A DNA stretch of 8,081 nucleotides from Clostridia bacterium (GTDB lineage: Bacteria; Bacillota_A; Clostridia; Lachnospirales; Lachnospiraceae), in assembly GCA_012515365.1 (NCBI GenBank), contig JAAYYM010000313.1, positions 1 through 8,081 on the forward strand, read 5' to 3'. This document shows, in pieces, positions 1 through 5,964 of the stretch. The number at the start of each line of letters is the position of its first letter. The stretch's first letter is position 1. A model generated the notes under the pieces. That model did not search any database. It had not been told where the DNA came from and saw only the letters and a program-made list of their open reading frames with translations. Both the position numbers and the translations under genes were made by a program.

Positions 1-1281
1 AAAAATGTGAATGAGGAAGCAGACCAATATAGTGAATATCTATGGAAAATGGAAAAAAACAATGAGATATCAGAAGAGGAAAGAAACTCATATATTGGAA
101 TTTATCGCTTGTTACATCAGATCGAAAAAAATGAAAATAATGTGATTGGACGTGTTATTCAGACTGATCAAGAGCTGACACTTAGAAATTTGTTGTCGGC
201 AGTACGTTCTAATAAGGCAAAAGGAATGGATGTATCTGTATCAGATGAATTTGGAGCATTAGAGGATTTAATTACAGATAATACCTCTATTTCACAACAG
301 ATTGAGACCGCATTTCATCAGAAACAGTATTATCAGAATTTATCAAAAGATACATTGGAACAGTTGACACCTGAGAAATTGAAACAGACATCCATTGATT
401 TAAATCTTTCTTTGGAAGCTTTTCAAGAACAGATTGCAAATGCACAGGACACACAGGAATTTGATCAGAGCGCATATCAGGATCAGATGCAAAGATTCCA
501 AGAAGCAAGTATGGCAGAAGATCAGGTGATACAATCTTTGATAGATGCAAACGAACCGGTTACGATCGATCACATTCTTGCACAGGCAGAATGGATGAAT
601 CATGCAAATCAGACTTTTCAACAGATTATGACCTATTCCGGTCAGAAAAAAGAAGAGAAAACAATCTTTTATGATCAGATCAGAGAAAGAATGGACAATT
701 TGTATGAGAATTCAGATCAAGAAGAGGGATTGAAAACCTCTTATGAACAATTATTGGATACTTGTAAGGAGATGTTAAGTGAAACAAGTATGGAGAAAAC
801 GTCTTCTATTGATGTCCGGGCCATTAATTTGATACATAAACAGCTTACAATTGCCGGATCGTTATCAAAAGAAGATGATTACCAGATGCCTGTATATATC
901 GGAGAAGAGCTGTCAGTGATCCATCTTAAGGTGATCAAAGGAACAAAAGAGGGAAAAGTAACAGCAAGCATGAACTCAAAGAAATATGGAGATGTATCTG
1001 CTGAATTCGAAGTAGATGGAAAGCAGGTAACGGGTATTATTGTAAGCAATGATTCTGAGGGTGTAGTAAAACTGTCAGAGATAGAACCAAAGCTGAAAGA
1101 ACTGTTAGAAACAACAGGAAAAGAAATGAAAAAGCTGAATTTTGTACAAAGCAACGAGTATGGTAAAACTCAGTCAGCTAAAGAAGACATACAAAAACAA
1201 GATAATAACACGGATACAAAGTCATTATATGAAGTAGCAAAAGCATTTATCACAGTTATTTCAGGAAAGAATGAGAGGTAG
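1..1281 (+). CDS. DUF6240-like flagellar protein with FliK-like C-terminal domain (5' partial)
   Basis: The frame is open from the first base, so the gene starts outside the window; the GTG at 7 is only the first possible start in view, with no ribosome binding site visible. At least 424 residues remain (numbered from that GTG). Residues ~28-88 carry a segment I associate with DUF6240 of Lachnospiraceae (SYIGIYRLLHQIEK, then ELTLRNLLSAVRSNKAKGMD). Residues ~95-290 are Gln/Glu/Asp-rich and predicted helical, with no signal peptide or membrane segment. Residues ~292-385 follow the FliK C-terminal (Flg_hook) pattern: a leading hydrophobic stretch, a 'G.v.a.m....yG.v.a.f' strand pair, then a helix with 'L..LLETTGKEMKKL'. 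FliK measures hook length and switches export from hook to filament subunits. Lying 4 nt before flagellin supports a flagellar role. The DUF name is from memory and the FliK link is inference from pattern; a plain structural or export-associated protein is the alternative. Confidence 0.75.
   Translation, partial: KNVNEEADQYSEYLWKMEKNNEISEEERNSYIGIYRLLHQIEKNENNVIGRVIQTDQELTLRNLLSAVRSNKAKGMDVSVSDEFGALEDLITDNTSISQQIETAFHQKQYYQNLSKDTLEQLTPEKLKQTSIDLNLSLEAFQEQIANAQDTQEFDQSAYQDQMQRFQEASMAEDQVIQSLIDANEPVTIDHILAQAEWMNHANQTFQQIMTYSGQKKEEKTIFYDQIRERMDNLYENSDQEEGLKTSYEQLLDTCKEMLSETSMEKTSSIDVRAINLIHKQLTIAGSLSKEDDYQMPVYIGEELSVIHLKVIKGTKEGKVTASMNSKKYGDVSAEFEVDGKQVTGIIVSNDSEGVVKLSEIEPKLKELLETTGKEMKKLNFVQSNEYGKTQSAKEDIQKQDNNTDTKSLYEVAKAFITVISGKNER
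1179..1205 (+). promoter_or_regulatory. weak candidate sigma-D (sigma-28) promoter for flagellin
   Basis: TAAA at 1179-1182 is followed, after exactly 15 nt, by CAAGATAA at 1198-1205, compared with the Bacillus sigma-D pattern TAAA-N15-GCCGATAA. The -35 and the GATAA core fit, but the GCC triplet is missing. It lies inside the upstream gene, about 80 nt before the flagellin start. It is the best sigma-D-like match I found upstream of flagellin, but in DNA this A-rich it could easily be chance. Confidence 0.22.
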
Positions 1282-1285
1282 AAAT

Positions 1286-2374
1286 ATGAAAATTAACAGT
1301 AATATATCAGCATTACTATCAAGTAATGTATTAACGACCAATGAAGGTTTGTTAGCGGATTCTTCTGAGAGATTATCATCAGGGTATAAAATTAATCACG
1401 CAAAGGATAATCCGGCAGGATTGGCAATTTCCTATAAGATGAATGCGCAGATCAGAGGATTAAAACGAGCATCGGCAAATGCAGCGAATGGTGTATCTGT
1501 AATCGAATCAGCAGAGGGAGCATTAACAGAAATCCAGTCAATGATTCAAAGAATCAATGAATTAGCAGTGAAGGCAGCCAATGGAACAAATGTTACTGCC
1601 GATAAAAAAGCAATTCAGTCAGAGGTTAAGCAGTTATGTGAAGAAATAGAACGAGTAGCAAAAGATACTGAGTTTAATACACAGAATCTGCTTGGCGGCG
1701 AGCAGGATTTGAAGGGTTATACCAATAATGATGCAGTAAAGGTCAGTGGCTACAGTAAAACAGTACCGGTTGATATATATGGACTGAATGTGGGTGTAAA
1801 TGCAGACGGAACAGTGACAGCATCCTTTACGAATCCGAGTGATTTTAGTGCAACTGCCAGAATCGAAATCGAAAATAATGAAATTACCATTAAGGACAGA
1901 AATGAATTTGAAATCAGACTTGCTGTTGATAATTCGACAGCAATGGCAGAAACAGCTGTAAATCTGGATATTACAGGAATTGGTGGAATGAGACTGCAAA
2001 TCGGATCTAATGAAGGTCAGATTCTGACAGTCGTTATCCCAAAGATATCACTTGAAAATATGGGGTTAAACGATTTAGACTGCTCTACAATCGAAGGTGC
2101 TAGAAATGCTCTTGACAGAATCAGCGGAGGTTTGGAATTCATTTCACAGATTCGTTCTGAATTGGGAGCCAGTGAAAATCGATTGGAGCATACGATCTCC
2201 AGTCTTGATATAACCGGAGAGAACATGACAGGTGCTTACTCACGTATTATGGATACCGATATGGCAGATGAAATGGTTGAATACACGAAGCTTCAGGTAT
2301 TGACTCAGGCGGGTACTTCCATGCTGGCACAGGCAAATGAAAGACCGCAGTCTGCATTACAGTTATTACAGTAA
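1286..2374 (+). CDS. fliC: flagellin
   Basis: Structural subunit of the flagellar filament, exported through the flagellar type III system. The 362-residue product has the two conserved ends: residues 1-138 form the D0/D1 N-terminus (MKINSNISAL start, RLSSGYKINHAKDNPAGLAI, then IQRINELAVKAANGT) and ~230-362 the C-terminal D1/D0 (LQIGSNEGQ, IRSELGASENRLEHTISSL, ending in ALQLLQ). Between them is a short variable middle of ~90 residues. The ATG at 1286 is chosen over one at 1271 because GAGAGG at 1273-1278 sits 7 nt before it and flagellins begin MKIN. Residues matching the TLR5 contacts of Salmonella FliC (R89, L93, E120 here) are retained. Two cysteines (C118, C266) are unusual for an exported filament protein. 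It sits 4 nt after the DUF6240-like stop and 17 nt before fliS, so it is probably co-transcribed with both. It may be one of several flagellins in the genome. Confidence 0.97.
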   Translation: MKINSNISALLSSNVLTTNEGLLADSSERLSSGYKINHAKDNPAGLAISYKMNAQIRGLKRASANAANGVSVIESAEGALTEIQSMIQRINELAVKAANGTNVTADKKAIQSEVKQLCEEIERVAKDTEFNTQNLLGGEQDLKGYTNNDAVKVSGYSKTVPVDIYGLNVGVNADGTVTASFTNPSDFSATARIEIENNEITIKDRNEFEIRLAVDNSTAMAETAVNLDITGIGGMRLQIGSNEGQILTVVIPKISLENMGLNDLDCSTIEGARNALDRISGGLEFISQIRSELGASENRLEHTISSLDITGENMTGAYSRIMDTDMADEMVEYTKLQVLTQAGTSMLAQANERPQSALQLLQ

Positions 2375-2391
2375 AAGAAGTGGAGAAATCT

Positions 2392-2859
2392 ATGACAAAA
2401 GAACAGATAAAAGAGTATACGCTTAGAATTACACAGGCAAACCGCTCAGAAATGATCATTATTATTTATGATATGATACTAGATGATATTAAAGAAGCCA
2501 AAAGTGCGATAAATCACGATGAATACAAGAAGGCATGCAGCCATATTACGAGATGTATCGCACATTTGATCAACGCATTGGATTTTTCATATCCGATTTC
2601 TCTAAACTATGTTCAGATCTATCTTTATCTAAACAGAACGACCTCTATGGCTCTGATCAAAAATGATCCGGCTTTGCTTGATGAAGTAGCATACCGGATT
2701 GAAACGTTAAGGGAATCATTTAATGAAGTATGCAGACAGGATAAATCAAGTGCAATGATGGAAAATACACAAACCGTTTATGCAGGTCTGACTTATGGAA
2801 AAACAGCATTAAATGAAAGTCTTAATGACCAGGGTGCTTTACGAGGTTTCCGTGTGTAA
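2392..2859 (+). CDS. fliS: flagellar export chaperone FliS
   Basis: FliS is a small cytoplasmic helical chaperone that binds the C-terminal D0 helix of newly made flagellin, keeping it unpolymerised and delivering it to the export gate. The 155-residue product follows the family layout: an early tyrosine and 'R.TQANRSEMI' helix (residues ~9-30), the amphipathic helix with A..HI..CI.HLINALD (~47-64), the 'LNYVQIYLYLNRT' helix (~71-83), and the closing 'V..RIETLRESF.EV' helix (~99-113). The extra ~40 residues at the C-terminus are weakly conserved. I start at ATG 2392 because GGAG at 2382-2385 lies 6 nt upstream; an in-frame GTG at 2380 would add four residues but has no site. Placement directly after flagellin fits a chaperone-client pair. 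Its last 21 nt overlap the opposing yaaL-like gene. Confidence 0.93.
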   Translation: MTKEQIKEYTLRITQANRSEMIIIIYDMILDDIKEAKSAINHDEYKKACSHITRCIAHLINALDFSYPISLNYVQIYLYLNRTTSMALIKNDPALLDEVAYRIETLRESFNEVCRQDKSSAMMENTQTVYAGLTYGKTALNESLNDQGALRGFRV

Positions 2860-3087
2860 CATATGTGAGATTGGTATATTAAGGTTCGCAGCTTTTTCAA
2901 GTAAAAATTTGTATCTCTTTTGTACGGCATTGACTTCATAAATATAGCAGTCAATCAAGTCAGGATCTGTAACGTTATCAAAATTAGAATATGCACTGTC
3001 TAAAGCACTTTTGGTTATGGCGATATCCCGCATAATATCCAGATGTGCTTTTTCTTCGATGGAAAGACTTCTTTTTTTTGAACTCAT
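2839..3087 (-). CDS. yaaL: DUF2508 / YaaL-family small protein
   Basis: The 82-residue product matches the DUF2508 (YaaL) pattern: a charged N-terminus, a helix with 'DI..TKSALDSAYSNFD' (residues ~21-37), the signature 'DPDLIDCYIYEVNA' (~41-54), and 'RYKFLLEKA' (~58-66). It is cytoplasmic with no membrane segment. The family's biochemical function is unknown. In Bacillus subtilis yaaL lies in the recR-yaaL-bofA order, all co-directional; here it keeps bofA as neighbour but points the other way. The start is well supported: AAGGAG (complement of 3096-3101) precedes the ATG by 8 nt. The last six codons and the stop run antisense into the end of fliS, so the C-terminus may have been re-made by a rearrangement. 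Confidence 0.85.
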   Translation of the reverse strand: MSSKKRSLSIEEKAHLDIMRDIAITKSALDSAYSNFDNVTDPDLIDCYIYEVNAVQKRYKFLLEKAANLNIPISHMLHTETS

Positions 3088-3117
3088 ATACCATGCTCCT
3101 TATTGTTCTTTTTTAAT

Positions 3118-3146
3118 ATTATAGACATATTTTACCTATATATTCA
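3118..3146 (-). promoter_or_regulatory. candidate sigma-A promoter of the yaaL-like gene
   Basis: Read on the - strand, a perfect TATAAT occupies 3123-3118, with TGAATA at 3146-3141 after a 17-nt spacer (3 of 6 to TTGACA). The -10 is strong and the -35 poor. It would give a leader of about 25 nt before the ATG at 3087. Confidence 0.4.
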
Positions 3147-3150
3147 TATA
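3122..3150 (+). promoter_or_regulatory. weak candidate promoter of bofA
   Basis: TAGACA at 3122-3127 (5 of 6 to TTGACA) is followed after 17 nt by CATATA (3 of 6), or after 19 nt by TATATC (4 of 6, at 3147-3152). Its -35 overlaps the -10 of the opposing yaaL-like promoter by two bases. If both are real, the two polymerases would compete. The region is very AT-rich, so chance matches are likely. Confidence 0.22.
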
Positions 3151-3188
3151 TCTTAATGAATAAAGAAAACAAATCAGGTGTACAACAT

Positions 3189-3446
3189 ATGAAAGATGGA
3201 ATGATGATCGTTTTAGCTGTCTGTGCTATAGTACTATGTATTGTATTTATGAAAAAAAAAATCGAATACATCATTAATTTTATCATAAGGACTTTGAGTG
3301 GAGGAATATATATCTATATGCTTAATCAGATTGTTTTGCTACTGGGTCTGGATGTCAGTGTCGGGATCAATCTAGTTAGCCTTTTGACATGTGCAATCCT
3401 AGGTTTTCCAGGGGTTCTACTGCTGTTTGGTATTGTGTGTCTCTAA
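3189..3446 (+). CDS. bofA: BofA-family pro-sigma-K processing inhibitor
   Basis: In Bacillus, BofA is a small membrane protein that, with SpoIVFA, holds the intramembrane metalloprotease SpoIVFB inactive, delaying pro-sigma-K cleavage during sporulation. This 85-residue product (87 in B. subtilis) has a hydrophobic segment at ~5-20, a basic MKKK, and a second at ~38-53. The hallmark C-terminus follows: VGINL (58-62) and AILGFPGVLLL (69-79). I take ATG 3189 because AGGTG at 3176-3180 is 8 nt upstream; the ATG at 3156 would add 11 polar residues and has no good site. Its neighbour is the YaaL homologue, as in the ancestral recR-yaaL-bofA cluster. BofA homologues also occur in Clostridia that lack sigma-K control of this type, so the exact target here is uncertain. 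Confidence 0.88.
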   Translation: MKDGMMIVLAVCAIVLCIVFMKKKIEYIINFIIRTLSGGIYIYMLNQIVLLLGLDVSVGINLVSLLTCAILGFPGVLLLFGIVCL

Positions 3447-3492
3447 AAGATTATGATAATTGCACAAAAAAAATTTATTATTGAGATAGGTA

Positions 3493-3521
3493 TGGACAAG
3501 TGAATATATCTGTCTTATAAT
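3493..3521 (+). promoter_or_regulatory. sigma-A promoter of the prepilin peptidase / DUF6382 operon
   Basis: TGGACA at 3493-3498 (5 of 6) and a perfect TATAAT at 3516-3521 are separated by 17 nt. This is the best sigma-A promoter in the window. Upstream lies an A/T tract (run of A at 3466-3473) that could act as an UP-like element. Transcription would start near 3528, giving a leader of about 78 nt before the ATG at 3606, in which I see no clear hairpin or riboswitch. It shows that the shortened peptidase gene has kept a usable promoter. Confidence 0.62.
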
Positions 3522-3605
3522 TCAGCTTACACTTCTTTGGTTCTGATTAATCTTGTTTATTCAAACAAACAATCCGAAGAAAACAAAATTTCATATGGAG
3601 ATAGT

Positions 3606-3944
3606 ATGAACATTTTATGTTTATTGGTCTATGTATCAGCTGCAGTGATAATGGATCTTCAATCCTACAAAGTCAGTAACAGACTGATCATAGCCGGTCT
3701 GCTTACAGGATGTATCCTACAGATGATGAAAGGCGGATGGAGTGGACTAGTATTCTGTATGAGTGGAGTCCTGCTGCCATTGATTATACTATGGCCAGTC
3801 TTTTTGCTCCACATTCTTGGTGCAGGCGATGTAAAATTATTTTCCGTTATCGGTAGTATGATGGGCCCTCGCTTTGTATTAACCAGTATGCTATACAAAG
3901 TGGATGAGGTTCGTACAATACGTGAAAGGAGAAAGCATAAATGA
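3606..3944 (+). CDS. A24 (CpaA/TadV-like) prepilin peptidase, C-terminally truncated
   Basis: A24 peptidases are membrane aspartyl proteases that clip the leader of type IV / Tad pilins. The 112-residue product has both catalytic aspartates in their motifs: D17 in 'MDLQSYKVSN' after the first membrane segment, and D75 in GAGDVKLFSVIG. Membrane segments are at about 3-16, 27-40, 48-70 and part of a fourth near 77-95. CpaA-type enzymes are usually about 150-170 residues; here the last one or two helices are missing. After LTSML (residue ~96) the sequence turns abruptly into a charged tail, DEVRTIRERRKHK, unlike the family. ATG 3606 has GGAG 5 nt upstream (3597-3600). An earlier in-frame ATG at 3537 lacks a site and a homologous extension. 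The stop overlaps the next start in ATGA. It may be a remnant; activity is doubtful. Confidence 0.82.
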   Translation: MNILCLLVYVSAAVIMDLQSYKVSNRLIIAGLLTGCILQMMKGGWSGLVFCMSGVLLPLIILWPVFLLHILGAGDVKLFSVIGSMMGPRFVLTSMLYKVDEVRTIRERRKHK

Positions 3945-4807
3945 GTATCAATGATATAATAGCAGTTTATCAGACAGATCTGGGATGTAATCATCTGATT
4001 CTTTCTACCAATCAGATCAATTATGATCAATTTCAGATACATATGCTTGAAGAAAATCATATAAAGTGTATGATGGATTGTAAAGCGGTTGATATTAACG
4101 GAGAAGAAAAATTTGTATATGAAATCAGTGGTCTGCATCCTATCGGAAATATATATGAAAAAACTAAAATAGATCATGCTGCATTATGTAATATCATTAG
4201 TGAAATCATAGAGGCAATACAGATGGTCAGTGAGTATTTATTAGATTCTGATCATCTGATTATTCATCAGGATTATGTTTATATGAATAAAGAAACAAAA
4301 CAAATTTATTTATGCTATCTTCCTACTTATGAATGTGATAAAGAGCGAGTTTATCATGAATTGGCGGAGTTTTTTATTGAACATGTGGAATATGAGGATG
4401 AGGAAGCGGTTACGCTTGCCTACGATTTCTACAAATTGTCACAAGAAGATAATTTTAATATATGTAGATTATTTGATGTTACAAGAAAGAAGCCACAGAA
4501 AGAAATAGAATTACCAAAGAAAGATACACTTCAGGATAGCATTGCAGTTGTATCTGACACAAATTTAGGTTTTTTCTATATTTGTGGAATTGTATTATTT
4601 ATTATAATATTGCTTACACTGCTATTTGTTATGGCGTTTAAGCCGGACAAACAATCTTTTGCAGTTTTAATGGGCATTGTTGGTGGTACCGTTTCATTTA
4701 TCGGCTTACTGGTTATTGAAAAAATCCAACAGACAGGAAGGGCAAAAATGATAGCATATGTGGATCAGACAACGAAAGATATCTTTGATCAGGATACTGA
4801 GACATAG
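3941..4807 (+). CDS. DUF6382-like membrane protein lacking an FHA domain
   Basis: The 288-residue product has a cytoplasmic N-terminal domain (~1-170) that I recognise as DUF6382-like: 'HMLEENHIKCMMDC' (34-47), 'YEISGLHPIG' (60-69), 'SEYLLDSDHLIIHQDYVYMN' (97-116), 'YLCYLPTY' (123-130) and 'EAVTLAYDFYKLS' (155-167). A linker rich in Lys and Glu follows, then two membrane segments (~209-233 and ~239-260) and a short charged end. From memory, relatives near Lachnospiraceae Tad-pilus genes often continue into a C-terminal FHA phosphopeptide-binding domain; none is present here, and no FHA-like frame is seen in the following 74 bases. AAGGAG at 3926-3931 is 9 nt before the ATG, which overlaps the peptidase stop, so the two are translationally linked. 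Function is unknown; a role in pilus assembly or its signalling is inferred from context only. Confidence 0.72.
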   Translation: MSINDIIAVYQTDLGCNHLILSTNQINYDQFQIHMLEENHIKCMMDCKAVDINGEEKFVYEISGLHPIGNIYEKTKIDHAALCNIISEIIEAIQMVSEYLLDSDHLIIHQDYVYMNKETKQIYLCYLPTYECDKERVYHELAEFFIEHVEYEDEEAVTLAYDFYKLSQEDNFNICRLFDVTRKKPQKEIELPKKDTLQDSIAVVSDTNLGFFYICGIVLFIIILLTLLFVMAFKPDKQSFAVLMGIVGGTVSFIGLLVIEKIQQTGRAKMIAYVDQTTKDIFDQDTET

Positions 4808-4819
4808 ATATTTGTGATA

Positions 4820-4848
4820 TTGACACACATTTTGAGAAATGATACGCT
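4820..4848 (+). promoter_or_regulatory. candidate promoter of the rhomboid / flavodoxin-SCP2 operon
   Basis: A perfect TTGACA at 4820-4825 and, after 17 nt, TACGCT at 4843-4848 preceded by TG one base upstream (4840-4841) make an extended -10 arrangement. The -10 hexamer itself matches only 3 of 6. It lies in the 74-base gap after the DUF6382 gene and would give a leader of about 27 nt. Confidence 0.48.
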
Positions 4849-4881
4849 TGCTTTAGAAAAAAGTATTGGAAGTATTTTACG

Positions 4882-5964
4882 ATGAAAGAACGTTTGGAAC
4901 TTACTTTATTAAATAATGGCTACCGAAAACTATTATCCAAAATTCCAGAGGTGGATTTTTATCTGTCAGGGGATTTACTTAATGCGCATATTGTGCAAGT
5001 CATGAATATGTGTTGCGGAAATTATATGAATCTCCAGCAATTCGAAAATCTGAATCAATCGGTTCATAGCATGTTTGAAGACAAAGGATATTTAAATATA
5101 GATTTTTTTGTTCTGATCATAACTGATTGTGTTGCAGACTTTAAGGAAATAAATCTTTCAATCACCAACTGTTGGATGATTGATGCAGTGACAAAGCAAT
5201 TATGTGTATATGAAACCCAGATGAGTGAATTTTATGGTTTGCGTAAACTGATTGAAAACACATTGAATACTACGGAAGAAAAGGTACATATTAAGGATGG
5301 TGTAGAGGCATATTCTTTGTATTTACAAGATAAGGCAAAGCGTATAAAAAAGCAGATCAATCCAAGAAAAGTGACAATTGCTTTACTTTTAATAAATATG
5401 ATGGTATTTCTGATACAAATGATTACCGGAAAATCTTTGACGATAGATTTTATGATCTCACATGGAGCATTGTATCCGCCAGACGTAATTATAAATCATG
5501 AGTATTATCGTTTGATTACTTGTATGTTTATGCATTTCGATGTTGAACATATTTTTAACAATATGATAGGGTTATACTTTATTGGTGAATTGTTAGAGGA
5601 TGAATTGGGTTCTATAAAGTTTTTTGTTTTGTATATGCTTAGTGGACTCACTGGAAGCAGCGCATCTTTAATCTATATGCTGTTATGTGGAACAAACAAC
5701 GTATCAGCCGGTGCGTCAGGAGCAGTTTACGGATTATTGGGTGGCCTGATTTATCTATTGATCATAAATAAAGGTAAATTCAGAAATCTGTCGGTATCGG
5801 GAATTCGCGTTATTGTGGTGATCATATGGATCTGTCATGGAGTTTTCGACTCACGAGTCGATAATATGGCTCATCTTGGCGGGATGCTTGCGGGATTATT
5901 ATTAACTGTGTTATTGTATAGAGGAAATAGAAATAAAGAGAGGGCTAAAGCCAATGAAAATTAA
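4882..5964 (+). CDS. rhomboid-family intramembrane serine protease with N-terminal cytoplasmic domain
   Basis: Rhomboids cut transmembrane helices of substrate proteins within the lipid bilayer. This 360-residue product has a soluble N-terminal region (~1-160) that I cannot name, then a six-helix rhomboid core (~163-346). The catalytic pair is complete: S279 in GASGAVYG and H331 in NMAHLGG. H223 and N227 in HIFNN match the oxyanion-side residues of GlpG (H150, N154). The conserved 'E.WR' before that helix reads EYYR. There is no C-terminal TPR region as in B. subtilis GluP. ATG 4882 has GGAAG at 4868-4872, 9 nt upstream, a modest site. The stop lies 11 nt inside the next gene, implying coupled translation. 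A perfect inverted repeat sits in the codons just before H331. Substrate unknown; the protease family call is secure. Confidence 0.95.
   Translation: MKERLELTLLNNGYRKLLSKIPEVDFYLSGDLLNAHIVQVMNMCCGNYMNLQQFENLNQSVHSMFEDKGYLNIDFFVLIITDCVADFKEINLSITNCWMIDAVTKQLCVYETQMSEFYGLRKLIENTLNTTEEKVHIKDGVEAYSLYLQDKAKRIKKQINPRKVTIALLLINMMVFLIQMITGKSLTIDFMISHGALYPPDVIINHEYYRLITCMFMHFDVEHIFNNMIGLYFIGELLEDELGSIKFFVLYMLSGLTGSSASLIYMLLCGTNNVSAGASGAVYGLLGGLIYLLIINKGKFRNLSVSGIRVIVVIIWICHGVFDSRVDNMAHLGGMLAGLLLTVLLYRGNRNKERAKANEN
5846..5861. repeat. perfect inverted repeat within the rhomboid gene
   Basis: Seven-base arms TCGACTC and GAGTCGA are separated by 2 bases. The repeat is GC-rich against its AT-rich surroundings and encodes the FDSRVD loop before the catalytic histidine. 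With only 2 bases between the arms it resembles a protein-binding palindrome more than an RNA hairpin. Chance is possible. Confidence 0.5.

Noticed and set aside
287..621. Two - strand open frames inside the DUF6240-like gene
   Set aside because: They are shadows of a clear + strand gene, with no ribosome binding site or recognisable motif.
837..860. TAAA followed by GCCGGATC as a possible sigma-D promoter
   Set aside because: The spacer is 12 nt instead of about 15 and the -10 core is broken.
1271..1285. ATG at 1271 as flagellin start (adds MRGRN)
   Set aside because: It overlaps the ribosome binding site of the ATG at 1286, and flagellins begin at MKIN.
1598..1605. Perfect GCCGATAA, the sigma-D -10 consensus, inside the flagellin gene
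   Set aside because: The -35 position 15 nt upstream reads CAAT and not TAAA, and the bases simply encode A-D-K; it is also inside the gene, pointing at no start.
3447..3492. A-run and T-rich stretch after bofA as a terminator
   Set aside because: No GC-rich stem precedes a T tract; the A-run is better read as an upstream element of the promoter at 3493.
3537..3605. ATG at 3537 as prepilin peptidase start
   Set aside because: No ribosome binding site, polar extension not seen in the family, and it lies close after the predicted transcription start; ATG 3606 has GGAG and begins directly with the first membrane helix.
3665..4177. 170-codon - strand open frame
   Set aside because: It spans the A24 peptidase and DUF6382 genes, whose + strand proteins are recognisable; the antisense product has no motif.
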